DNA from: Gammaproteobacteria bacterium
GTDB lineage: Bacteria > Pseudomonadota > Gammaproteobacteria > Methylococcales > Methylomonadaceae
DNA: 43,425 nt
Assembly: GCA_018830325.1 (NCBI GenBank)
Contig: JAHJSQ010000078.1
Span: forward strand, 1-43,425
Direction: 5' to 3'
Shown: positions 1 to 9,341 of the stretch, piece after piece
Layout of the letters: each line of letters begins with the position of its first letter
Position numbering within the stretch: the stretch's first letter is position 1
The notes under the pieces: generated by a model
Seen by the model: the letters and a program-made list of their open reading frames with translations, nothing else
Told to the model about the DNA's origin: nothing
The model's database searches: none
Position numbers and translations under genes: made by a program

Positions 1-123
1 ACATGCGATTCACGGCATGCTCAAGCATGATAAACCATTCGATAACACGCGTTTTTATGCAATTCCGTCAGTCGCTGAATAGCAGAAAAATGCCTATTTT
101 TAACTTGATTTTAAACAGAGTAT

Positions 124-149
124 CTACATGGACGTATTCACGGCGTCCT
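124..149. repeat. Fragment of a dispersed palindromic repeat
   Basis: This stretch reads like the junction of the two halves of the 173-bp element at 25716-25888: it resembles the element's left-arm segment near 25772-25789 and its right-arm segment near 25853-25865, but lacks the core between them. A related left arm lies at 43279-43296. It sits in the 224-nt leader before the first kinase gene, where I see no convincing gene. A short open frame at 3-194 lacks a ribosome binding site and recognisable features. Confidence 0.4.
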
Positions 150-224
150 TTAGCGGACACCCAGGCGCCGAATTTTGATCTACGATGGGTATAACATTTT
201 CAAAAGTATCTCTAAAATCAAGCC

Positions 225-3200
225 ATGCAATCCGAATTTTCAGACGCCCTGCAAGAATTACGAACTGAATTCATCGACCGATTACCAGAGCGAATCGACG
301 CTATCCGTTCGCAGTTTCAGCACATAGACCCGTCCGCATGGCGCCCCGAAGAAGCGGAAATCTTGCATCGGCTGATTCATGGCCTAAGTGGCTCGACCGG
401 GACATTCGGCATGCAGTCGCTCTCGGATGCCGCGCGCGACATGGAAATACGCTTGTCGGATTTACTGAGATCCGGCCTCCCCCCGGTCGAAACAGAATGG
501 CAAGCCGTTGGCATAGCGCTCGACAGGTTAAGCCGTCTCGTCAGCATAGGGTTGCAAACCAACGCCCCTACTCTTTCTCCGCCGCCAACACCGAAACGCG
601 CCAACCGCTCGCCTTTGATCGACTTGATTGAAGACGATGCAGGCCAAGCGCTACATTTGCAAAACGTTTTACAGCAAAACGGTTTTCGTACACGCGTATT
701 CTCCGAACCCTCGCAATTTCAAACCCTGTTCCTGGAACCAAACGCTGAGCCGCCGGCCGCAGTGATCATGGATCTGATATTCCCCGACGGGGACCTTGCA
801 GGCGCGGAAGCCATCAGCAATCTCAATCTTGGCAAAGAATCCGAAATACCGGTCATTATCGTCTCGGTACGCGACGATATCGCTGGGCGTCTCGCCGCAT
901 TTCGCGCCGGCGCCTCCCGATATCTTGTAAAACCGGTCAATTCCGAACGCATCGTCGATATTTTGGATACGCTGACCGGACGCCAACCATCCAAGCCTTA
1001 CCGAGTGTTATTGATGGATGACGATCCGCTCATAGTCAATGCGCACGCGGCTGAATTGCAAGCGGCCGGGATGGAAGTCAAAACCTCGACCCAACCCCTC
1101 GACATATTGAATATACTGGACAATTTTTCGCCCGATGTCGCGGTGCTCGATGTTTACATGCCCGAAGCCAGCGGTCCGGAATTGGCCGCTATCATACGCG
1201 AGCGCGACGAGTATCTGCATTTGCCGATTCTATTTCTATCCGGCGAAACCGATATGACCCAACAATTGATTGCGCTCAGCCTGGGCGGCGACGACTTTCT
1301 AGTGAAGCCCGTACAGCCACGGCATTTGGTCGCCGCTGTTTCGGCAAGAGCGCGCAGGGCTCGACAAAACAGCGCATTACGTCTACGGCTCGAAACCACT
1401 CTGTACGAACGCGAGCAAGAACATCTGGCAATCAATCATCACGCGATCGTCAGCATCGCCGACCGCTCCGGCAATATCACCTACGTCAACGACAGGTTTT
1501 GCGAGATCAGCGGCTACCGGCACGAAGAGTTGATCGGACAAAACCATCGCATTGTCAAATCCGGCGAACATCCGCCCGAATTTTACCGAGGCTTATGGGA
1601 AACCATCGCCGGCGGCAAGGTCTGGCAGGGTGAAATTTGCAACCGGCGCAAGGACGGCAGTCTATATTGGGTCGAGTCCACGATTACTCCCTTTCTCGGC
1701 AGCAACGGAAAACCTTATCAATACGTCTCGATCCGTACCGACATCAGTCATGTCAAAAAGTCGATACAACAACTAAAACTACTGGAACGTGCGGTCGAAG
1801 CCAGCACCAGCGGTATCGTAATCGCCGATGCCAACCAACACGATATGCCTCTCATTTTCACTAATAAGGCGTTCGAGTGTATTACAGGCTACTCACGCGA
1901 GGAAATATTGGGCAAAAACTGTCGATTCCTCAACAGCAATGACCGCCATCAACCCGGACTGGATCATGTGCGCTCGGCTTTATCAAAGGGCGAAAAAGTC
2001 GAAGGCATATTACGCAATTACCGCAAAGACGGATCGATGTTTTGGAACGAGTTGCGGATTGCGCCGGTCCATGACGAACAAGGCGATCTGACGCATTTTA
2101 TCGGTATTATCAAGGATGTTAGCGAACGCGTGCGCAGCAACGAAGCGCTAAAAAAAGGCGAGGAAAAACTACGGGCGACGCTCGAATCCACACAAGACGG
2201 CATTTTGGCCGTCGACGATGCCGGCTCGATCCTTTTCGCTAACCGGCAATTTATCGATCTGTGGCGCATACCGGAAGAACTCGCCTTACCCGGGCAACCG
2301 GACCAACGCCTACTGGATACTGTTGAGCATCAATTGGCCGACCCGCTTGAGTTCCGCAAGACTGTACAAGACATTTATCGATTCGGCCAAGATTCGCAAG
2401 ACCTATTGGAATTTGCAGACGGCAGAATAGTCGAACGCCATTCAAAACCGCTCGTTTCGGAAGGAAAAATCGGCGGTCGGGTATGGAGCTTTCACGACAT
2501 CACCGAAATCAAACGCGCCGAACGCGCCGTGGAATATCACAAAGAAAGACTGCGCCGCGGACAAATTTTCGCGAACATCGGCACCTGGGAATGGAATATA
2601 CAATCCGGCGATCTCTTTTGGTCCGAACGCATCGCGCCGCTGTTCGGCTACCCGGACGGGAATTTAGAAACCTCCTATGAAAACTTCCTTAACGCGATAC
2701 ACCCCGACGACCGACAATCGGTCGTCGATGCCGTCGACGCCTGCCTGAAACGCGATTCGCCCTATATCATCGAACACCGCGTCATCTGGCCGGACGGCAC
2801 CGAACGCTGGCTGCTCGAACGCGGAGCCGTAGTACGCGACGACCAGGGCAAGCCCACGCAAATGCTTGGTGTGGTACAAGACATCGACGACCGCAAACGC
2901 GCGGAACTGGCGCTAGCCGAACGCGAAAAGTATTTGCGCATCTTTCAGCATATTGTCGACTCGGTCGTCGACGGCGTCATCACGATCGGCGCCGACGGCA
3001 TTATCCGCTCGTTTAACCCGGCGGCATGCGCTATCTTCGGATATCGAGAATCGGATATCGTCGGCCGCAAAATCAATGAACTGATGCCGGAACCTCATCG
3101 ATCCGAACACGACAACTATCTCCAGCGTTATTACGCGACCGGAACCGGTAAAATTATCAATCGTCAGCTGGAATTGATCGGTCGCAGAGCCAACGGTTCC

Positions 3201-4481
3201 GAGTTTCCGCTTGAGATTGCCGTCAGCGAAGTCAAACTATCCGATGACCTCCTCTTCGTCGGCCTCGCGCGAGACATTACCGAGCGCAAACAAGCCGAAC
3301 AGGAATTAATTACCGCTAGAGACGCAGCCGATCGTGCCAGCCAGGCCAAATCCGACTTCCTTTCCAGCATGAGCCATGAACTGCGCACGCCGATGAACGC
3401 AATTCTCGGTTTCGGCCAACTGCTGCAATACGACGAAACCTTGAGCGATGCGCAAAAAGAGGATGTGGAAGAAATTCTCAAGGCCGGCAGGCACTTGCTC
3501 GATTTAATCAACGAAATATTGGATTTAGCCAAGATCGAATCCGGTCGGATTTCGCTATCCATAGAGCCCGTTAGGGTCGCACCGATTATCGAGGAATGCC
3601 TGAGCCTGGTATCCACACAAGCGGATAAACGCCGAATAAGCCTCCGCAGCCATACGCAAGAAGACTTTACTGTCCAGGCCGACCAAACACGGCTCAAACA
3701 AACGCTACTCAATTTGATTTCCAATGCAATCAAATATAATCGCGAAGGCGGCTTAGTGGCCGTAGAGGCCATGCCTAAAGACAGCGAATACTTATCAATA
3801 CACATAACCGATACCGGACGCGGTATTCCAAAAGAACGTTTGCATGAACTCTTTCAACCGTTCAACCGTCTCGACGCTGAAAACAGCGCGATCGAAGGTA
3901 CCGGCATCGGATTGACCATCTCTCGTCGTATCGTTGAAATGATGGGCGGTGCGATCGAGGTCGAAAGCGAAGTCGGCGTGGGCAGCCGTTTCATGATCAC
4001 GCTTCCGGCGGCCTCGAACCCGGCCTTATTGGAATCGCCTAAAACAGCCGCAGCCATCGAAACACCGACATTCCAGAGTCGCTCGAGGCAACAGCTCGTG
4101 CTCTATATCGAAGACAATCCGTCCAATATCCGGCTCGTCTCTCAAATACTCGAAAGACAACGGCACATTCGTCTCATCACGGCCCATACGCCGGAACTGG
4201 GCATCGAGTTAGCCCGAGCGCACCGCCCCGACCTCATTTTACTCGACATCAACATGCCGAATTTGAACGGTTTTCAGGTATTATCCATTTTTCAAAACGA
4301 CCCTATCGTTAAGTCCGCACCGGTCGTCGCGATCACCGCCAATGCGATGCCGCGCGATATTGAACGGGGTAAAGCGGCCGGATTCGCCGACTATTTAACC
4401 AAGCCGTTGGACATCGCGCAATTCAACGGCATATTGGACGGTTTGCTTAACCGTATTAAAAAGGACCGGGATTCATCATGA
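225..4481 (+). CDS. Hybrid sensor histidine kinase, Hpt-REC-REC-5xPAS-HisKA-HATPase-REC
   Basis: A 1418-residue soluble phosphorelay kinase with no membrane segment. Domains in order: Hpt (about 5-110; phospho-His H52 in HGLSGS), receiver 1 (130-250; D183), receiver 2 (260-380; D309), five PAS domains (about 400-515, 520-640, 650-765, 775-895, 905-1025), HisKA with SHELRTP (H1051), HATPase (about 1150-1265) and a C-terminal receiver (D1341). PAS2 has the LOV-type motif GKNCRFL with cysteine C566, plus N598 and N608 in the NY-KDG--FWN segment. The usual signalling Gln is Ile (I629). PAS5 resembles FixL PAS and has the haem-ligand-like H962, but Leu (L982) where FixL has Arg. The start ATG gives a complete Hpt domain; no clear Shine-Dalgarno is seen. 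The stop overlaps the next ATG by 4 nt. Placing Hpt and receivers before the kinase core is unusual. Kinase function is well supported; the ligands are inferred. Confidence 0.93.
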   Translation: MQSEFSDALQELRTEFIDRLPERIDAIRSQFQHIDPSAWRPEEAEILHRLIHGLSGSTGTFGMQSLSDAARDMEIRLSDLLRSGLPPVETEWQAVGIALDRLSRLVSIGLQTNAPTLSPPPTPKRANRSPLIDLIEDDAGQALHLQNVLQQNGFRTRVFSEPSQFQTLFLEPNAEPPAAVIMDLIFPDGDLAGAEAISNLNLGKESEIPVIIVSVRDDIAGRLAAFRAGASRYLVKPVNSERIVDILDTLTGRQPSKPYRVLLMDDDPLIVNAHAAELQAAGMEVKTSTQPLDILNILDNFSPDVAVLDVYMPEASGPELAAIIRERDEYLHLPILFLSGETDMTQQLIALSLGGDDFLVKPVQPRHLVAAVSARARRARQNSALRLRLETTLYEREQEHLAINHHAIVSIADRSGNITYVNDRFCEISGYRHEELIGQNHRIVKSGEHPPEFYRGLWETIAGGKVWQGEICNRRKDGSLYWVESTITPFLGSNGKPYQYVSIRTDISHVKKSIQQLKLLERAVEASTSGIVIADANQHDMPLIFTNKAFECITGYSREEILGKNCRFLNSNDRHQPGLDHVRSALSKGEKVEGILRNYRKDGSMFWNELRIAPVHDEQGDLTHFIGIIKDVSERVRSNEALKKGEEKLRATLESTQDGILAVDDAGSILFANRQFIDLWRIPEELALPGQPDQRLLDTVEHQLADPLEFRKTVQDIYRFGQDSQDLLEFADGRIVERHSKPLVSEGKIGGRVWSFHDITEIKRAERAVEYHKERLRRGQIFANIGTWEWNIQSGDLFWSERIAPLFGYPDGNLETSYENFLNAIHPDDRQSVVDAVDACLKRDSPYIIEHRVIWPDGTERWLLERGAVVRDDQGKPTQMLGVVQDIDDRKRAELALAEREKYLRIFQHIVDSVVDGVITIGADGIIRSFNPAACAIFGYRESDIVGRKINELMPEPHRSEHDNYLQRYYATGTGKIINRQLELIGRRANGSEFPLEIAVSEVKLSDDLLFVGLARDITERKQAEQELITARDAADRASQAKSDFLSSMSHELRTPMNAILGFGQLLQYDETLSDAQKEDVEEILKAGRHLLDLINEILDLAKIESGRISLSIEPVRVAPIIEECLSLVSTQADKRRISLRSHTQEDFTVQADQTRLKQTLLNLISNAIKYNREGGLVAVEAMPKDSEYLSIHITDTGRGIPKERLHELFQPFNRLDAENSAIEGTGIGLTISRRIVEMMGGAIEVESEVGVGSRFMITLPAASNPALLESPKTAAAIETPTFQSRSRQQLVLYIEDNPSNIRLVSQILERQRHIRLITAHTPELGIELARAHRPDLILLDINMPNLNGFQVLSIFQNDPIVKSAPVVAITANAMPRDIERGKAAGFADYLTKPLDIAQFNGILDGLLNRIKKDRDSS

Positions 4482-7400
4482 ACGCATGGAGCGAAACCTA
4501 TCTTGGCCTGATCTTTCAAATTTACGCTTTAGCTTTTATTTGCTTGGGCGCGGTAGTTTCCGTATTACCGAAACCAAACAACGCCTTGTTTGTTTTCCGG
4601 CATTTAAATTGGTTGGCGGGGTTCGGTTTTTTGCACGGTTTTCTGGAACTCATCGAAGGGGAACGCTTACACAACGATGCGAACTGGCTAACTATCGCAA
4701 GCTCTTTACTCTTAACCGGCTCATTTTGCGCGCTCTTTGAATTCGGACGTCGCGGATTGAATTCGATATCCGCTGCAATACGCCTACCGGCATTACCGCT
4801 CTATGGCATGTTAACGGCCGTTAGCGCGGCTTTCGCCATCAATTCAAACGACCCTTTCGCGGAAATAGAGTTTAGTCTGCGCTATTTTGCCGGTGCTCCC
4901 GGAGCGTTTTTGGCAAGTTATGTGCTATTGGCAAGCCGTCAAGATCCCGCTTACAGCGACAAAGCCGAAATAAACATTCGTTGGTTAGTTGCCGGAGCCG
5001 CGGCATTCGCCGTTTACGGTTTCTTGACCTTATTCGTATCAACCGGTTTGTCTTTGCTGCCATGGCTACCGACCGCGCAACACTTTGCCGAAATCACAGG
5101 ACTACCGGTGCAATTGCCGAAAGCGCTATGCGCGATCTTGATCGCACTTTCGTTTGCGTGGTTGATACGCACGACCGGTCGATTGACCAACGATACGCTA
5201 TCGCGCGTGCTCGATACGCTCAACGGCTTCGTCTACCGCTGCCGCAACGACCGGGCTTGGACTCTGGATTTCATGACCGGCGGCGTCGAACAGCTTACCG
5301 GATATTCTCCAGAGGCCTTTCTACCGCCGAGAAGCCTGAATTATAACGAACTGATTCACGCGGACGACACCGAGCGCGTTTGGAACGAAGTTCAGACCGC
5401 CATTAGCAAGCGCCGCGAATTTGAAATCGATTATCGAATTTTGACTCGAAACGGAGAAATTCGTTGGGTCTGCGAATACGGAAGAGGTGTCTTCGGCAGA
5501 AACGGTAAGCTACTTTTTATCGAAGGCCGAATTACCGACAATACCGCTCGACGGCAAGCCGAGGCCGGCTTACATATCAAGAATGCAGCAGTCGACGCAT
5601 CCATAACCCCGATCGCAATCGCCGGACCGGACGCCAAGCTTTCCTATGTCAATCCGGCTTTCGCCGAACTATGGCATTTACCGGATACTGGATCGGCCAT
5701 CGGCCGCTCGGCACTCGAATTCTGGAAATATCCCGACGAGTCGAAAGCGGTCATCGATAATCTGTCCGTTAAGGGCCAATGGCAAGGCGACTTGATCGCC
5801 AAACGCTTCGACGGTTCGACGGTTGAAGTACAACTTTCGGCCTGCATGGTAAACGACGCAGACGGCGCGCCTTTGTGCATGATGGCCTCGTTTCTCGACA
5901 TCAGCGCACGCAAACAGGCGGAACAAGAACTATTGCAGGAACGCGATTTCACTAACAGCTTGATCAACACCGCACCGGTCATCGTACTACTCCTCGATCC
6001 GCAAGGATTCATTCTGCATGTCAACCGATATTTCGAAGAGTTAACCGGTTATCGGTTGCACGAAATCATTGGTAAAGAATGGTTCGCATCATTCTTACCG
6101 AAACGCGACAGAGATCGAATTCGTCAAATATTCCGCCATGCTGTTCATCAAGAACCGGCACAAGGCAACATCAACCCCATCGTTATTCGAAACGGCGAAG
6201 AACGGGACATCGAATGGCATTCCGAGATCATGCGCGATGCCAATGGAACGATTTCGGGACTACTCTGTACCGGCCAAGACGTAACCGAACGCAGGGCGAT
6301 ACAACAACGCGCCGAGATGTTGCAGATGTTGGCGGACGCATCGGTCCAAGGCATCGGCTGGGCGAATCTTACCGGCAAAGTCAATTATTTCAACCAGGCC
6401 CTAAGACGCCTGTTGGCAGTTCCGGAAAACACCGAGGTGGGCGATTATACATTTTTCGATTTCTATCAAGAACATCAATTAGTGGAATTGAAGTCCCGGA
6501 TTTTACCGGAAGTATTGCAAAACGAGTTCTGGACAGGCGAATTCGATATTACCGCCATCGACGGACGCGTGATATCGACTATCCACAGCATTTTCTTAAT
6601 CAAAGATAGCGACGGCAACCCCATCGCTTTCGCCAATGTAATCACCGATCTCACCGAACGTAAACGCACCGAAATAGAACTGAAACGGCTCAACCTCGAG
6701 CTCGAACAACGCGTGCTCGAGCGCACTGCAGAACTGGAAAGACAAAGCCGCCGTAATACAATGATCGTCGACGCCGCGATCGACGGCTTTTTCACCGCCG
6801 ATCTGCAAGGCAGAATCCGCGATTGCAACGACACTTATTGCATGATGCTCGGATACACCCGAGACGAACTGCTCGGTTTACACATAGCCGACATCGAAGC
6901 TATGGAAACGCCGAAACAACTCGAGGCTCATATCGCTCAAGTAATAGAGCTAGGCAGAGACCGATTCGACACCCGCCACCGCCGCTTAGACGGAACTTTG
7001 CTGGATGTGGAAGTTAATGTCACATTGAACGAGCTAGGCGGCGAGCGCCTGTTTTTCGCCTTTGTCAGCGACATTTCCGAACGTAAACGCTCTGAGGCCA
7101 TGCTAATCGCCGCCCGCGAAGAAGCCGAGCGCGCCAATGCCGCCAAATCGGAATTTCTCTCGCGCATGAGTCATGAATTACGCACGCCGCTCAACGCCAT
7201 TCTCGGTTTCGGGCAATTATTGGAAGCCGACACCGAACAACCACTGACCGACATGCAGGCCGACAATCTCCAAGAAATACTCCAGGCAGGCAGCCATCTT
7301 TTGACGCTGATCAATGAAGTCCTAGACCTGAGCCGCATCGAAAGCGGTCGAATCGAGCTTAACCTCGATGTCATCGCGGTCGGCCCGCTTATCCAATCCT

Positions 7401-8284
7401 GCGTCAAACAGATCAAACCGCTGGCCGAACAACGCGGCATCGCAATCCGCTTTGAATCAATCGACAATTGCTCGGTTGTGGCCGATTCTACTCGACTCAA
7501 GCAAGTGTTGCTGAATCTACTGTCCAATGCGGTTAAATACAACCGCGACGGCGGACGGATAGCCGTCGATTGCATGTCCGCCGGCCCTAATAGGCTCCGG
7601 ATCGGTGTTAAAGACACCGGCTACGGCATATCCGCAGAATCGCTGCCCCGTCTGTTCAAGCCTTTCGAGCGGCTGGAATCGGCTTATCAGGATATCGAAG
7701 GTACCGGAATCGGTCTGGCGCTGGCGAAAAAACTGGTTGAATCCATGCATGGCGAGATCGGGGTAGACAGCACACCCGGCGAAGGCAGCCGATTCTGGTT
7801 CGAATTGCCGTCGGCCGTTTTGCTCGATACCGAAGCCCCTACCGTTCCCGCTAAACCACCGGCAATAAACGCTTCGAATAACATCCCTAGCCAGTGCAAA
7901 CTGCTCTATGTCGAAGATAATCCGGCCAATTTGAGGCTGGTACAAAAAATTCTCGCTGCTCGCCAAAACATGGAATTGTTTACTGCCGTCAATGCCATGG
8001 ACGGATTGGCAATCGCCGCACACGAACATCCGAATTTGATCCTGCTCGATATCAATTTGCCGAATATAGACGGATTCGAAACGTTGCGCCGCTTAAAGAA
8101 TAACCCCGCCACCCGAGACATTCCGGTGATCGCTGTCACCGCCAATGCCATGCACAGCGATATCCAACGCGGCATGGCCGCAGGCTTTGCCGATTATCTG
8201 ACGAAACCCTTGGATGTGCTAGAATTTCTTGAATGCATAGACCGTTTTAAACCCAACGCCGACGGAAAACCTCATGCCCTCTGA
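4478..8284 (+). CDS. Membrane-bound hybrid histidine kinase with PAS domains and C-terminal receiver
   Basis: A 1268-residue inner-membrane hybrid kinase. Residues 1-240 contain about seven hydrophobic segments, forming a sensor domain I cannot place in a named family. Five PAS-like domains follow (about 250-360, 365-490, 495-615, 620-740, 770-880), with a short coiled coil near 740-765. The HisKA box SHELRTP has H899, then comes an HATPase domain (DTGYGIS and GTGIGLALA motifs) and a receiver with phospho-acceptor D1191. The kinase core and receiver are close relatives of those in the preceding gene (shared LNAILGFGQLL and TANAM..D segments), pointing to local duplication with different sensor parts. 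The ATG overlaps the previous stop as ATGA, so translational coupling is likely, and the 3' end overlaps the next gene by 11 nt. The signal sensed is unknown. Confidence 0.92.
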   Translation: MNAWSETYLGLIFQIYALAFICLGAVVSVLPKPNNALFVFRHLNWLAGFGFLHGFLELIEGERLHNDANWLTIASSLLLTGSFCALFEFGRRGLNSISAAIRLPALPLYGMLTAVSAAFAINSNDPFAEIEFSLRYFAGAPGAFLASYVLLASRQDPAYSDKAEINIRWLVAGAAAFAVYGFLTLFVSTGLSLLPWLPTAQHFAEITGLPVQLPKALCAILIALSFAWLIRTTGRLTNDTLSRVLDTLNGFVYRCRNDRAWTLDFMTGGVEQLTGYSPEAFLPPRSLNYNELIHADDTERVWNEVQTAISKRREFEIDYRILTRNGEIRWVCEYGRGVFGRNGKLLFIEGRITDNTARRQAEAGLHIKNAAVDASITPIAIAGPDAKLSYVNPAFAELWHLPDTGSAIGRSALEFWKYPDESKAVIDNLSVKGQWQGDLIAKRFDGSTVEVQLSACMVNDADGAPLCMMASFLDISARKQAEQELLQERDFTNSLINTAPVIVLLLDPQGFILHVNRYFEELTGYRLHEIIGKEWFASFLPKRDRDRIRQIFRHAVHQEPAQGNINPIVIRNGEERDIEWHSEIMRDANGTISGLLCTGQDVTERRAIQQRAEMLQMLADASVQGIGWANLTGKVNYFNQALRRLLAVPENTEVGDYTFFDFYQEHQLVELKSRILPEVLQNEFWTGEFDITAIDGRVISTIHSIFLIKDSDGNPIAFANVITDLTERKRTEIELKRLNLELEQRVLERTAELERQSRRNTMIVDAAIDGFFTADLQGRIRDCNDTYCMMLGYTRDELLGLHIADIEAMETPKQLEAHIAQVIELGRDRFDTRHRRLDGTLLDVEVNVTLNELGGERLFFAFVSDISERKRSEAMLIAAREEAERANAAKSEFLSRMSHELRTPLNAILGFGQLLEADTEQPLTDMQADNLQEILQAGSHLLTLINEVLDLSRIESGRIELNLDVIAVGPLIQSCVKQIKPLAEQRGIAIRFESIDNCSVVADSTRLKQVLLNLLSNAVKYNRDGGRIAVDCMSAGPNRLRIGVKDTGYGISAESLPRLFKPFERLESAYQDIEGTGIGLALAKKLVESMHGEIGVDSTPGEGSRFWFELPSAVLLDTEAPTVPAKPPAINASNNIPSQCKLLYVEDNPANLRLVQKILAARQNMELFTAVNAMDGLAIAAHEHPNLILLDINLPNIDGFETLRRLKNNPATRDIPVIAVTANAMHSDIQRGMAAGFADYLTKPLDVLEFLECIDRFKPNADGKPHAL

Positions 8285-9341
8285 TTCTCTAAGCAATGAA
8301 CGCATTCTGATCGTCGACGACGAACCGGCCAATCTCAAGCTATTGGACAGAATGCTCGGACAACAGGGTTACCGAAACCGGATTTTGATCGACGACCCGC
8401 GCCAAGTCGTCGATCGTTATCGCCAAGCTCGAACCGATTTGATTCTACTCGACATCAATATGCCTTATCTGGACGGCTTCCAGGTGATGGAGCGACTCAT
8501 GGCATTAAACGATCCTTTGCTGCCGCCGATCGTAATTTTGACCGCTCAACACGGCAAGGATTTTTTGCTTCGCGCATTAACGGCCGGCGCGCGCGATTTC
8601 ATTACCAAACCTTTCGACCGCAACGAATTATTGATGCGCGTGCATAACTTGTTACAGGCGCAATTGGCGCATCGGCTTTTGCATGATCAAAAAACGGTGT
8701 TGGAAAACATGGTGAGGGCGCGCACCGAAGAACTATACCGAACACGCCTGCAGATCGTACAGCGCTTGGGTATGGCCTCCGAATACCGCGACGAGGAAAC
8801 CGGCAGCCATATCTTACGCATGAGCCACATCTGCGCCCTGCTCGCCCGAGCACTCGGCTGGAGCGACGATCAATGCGACTTGATTTTGAACGCCAGCCCG
8901 ATGCACGACATCGGCAAAATCGGTATTCCCGATTCTATCCTGTTGAAACCTGGCAAATTCGAACCGCAGGAATGGGAAGTCATGAAAACGCATGCCGTCA
9001 TCGGCGCGAAATTATTGGAAGGCGACGATTCGGATTTGCTACGCATGGCACGCGAAATCGCATTGACGCATCACGAAAAATGGGACGGCAGCGGTTACCC
9101 CAACGGACTGTCCGGTATTAGCATTCCGGTAGCTGGACGCATCGCGGCATTAGCCGACGTATTCGACGCCTTAACTTCGGAACGTCCCTACAAAAAAGCC
9201 TGGACCGTCCAGGCAGCCTGGGATTTAATCAAGGAAAATCGCGGTAAACATTTCGACCCTGATCTGGTCGATATTTTCGAACAACAGTTTCCGGCCATCC
9301 TCGAAATTCGCGAGCGTTTCGCGGAATCTTCAGCGCATTGA
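8274..9341 (+). CDS. Response regulator with HD-GYP cyclic-di-GMP phosphodiesterase domain
   Basis: A 355-residue RpfG-like protein. The N-terminal receiver (about 9-125) has the acidic pair DDE at 15-17, phospho-acceptor D60 and K112 of the TKP motif. A helical linker (130-165) leads to an HD-GYP domain with metal-binding H211-D212 in HDIGKIGIPD, HH at 266-267 and the GYP signature at 274-276. Proteins of this type hydrolyse cyclic-di-GMP, with activity set by phosphorylation of the receiver. Lying inside the kinase operon, it is the likely output of one or more of the neighbouring kinases. The start is the ATG at 8274, inside the end of the upstream gene. Its stop shares TTGA with the TTG start of the next gene. 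All residues expected for catalysis are visible; which kinase drives it is inference. Confidence 0.95.
   Translation: MPSDSLSNERILIVDDEPANLKLLDRMLGQQGYRNRILIDDPRQVVDRYRQARTDLILLDINMPYLDGFQVMERLMALNDPLLPPIVILTAQHGKDFLLRALTAGARDFITKPFDRNELLMRVHNLLQAQLAHRLLHDQKTVLENMVRARTEELYRTRLQIVQRLGMASEYRDEETGSHILRMSHICALLARALGWSDDQCDLILNASPMHDIGKIGIPDSILLKPGKFEPQEWEVMKTHAVIGAKLLEGDDSDLLRMAREIALTHHEKWDGSGYPNGLSGISIPVAGRIAALADVFDALTSERPYKKAWTVQAAWDLIKENRGKHFDPDLVDIFEQQFPAILEIRERFAESSAH

Noticed and set aside
3..194. 63-codon open frame at the left edge
   Set aside because: No RBS, no recognisable protein, and it overlaps a fragment of a dispersed repeat.
3164..3805. 213-codon antisense frame in the first kinase
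   Set aside because: A shadow of the kinase codons on the opposite strand with no family features.
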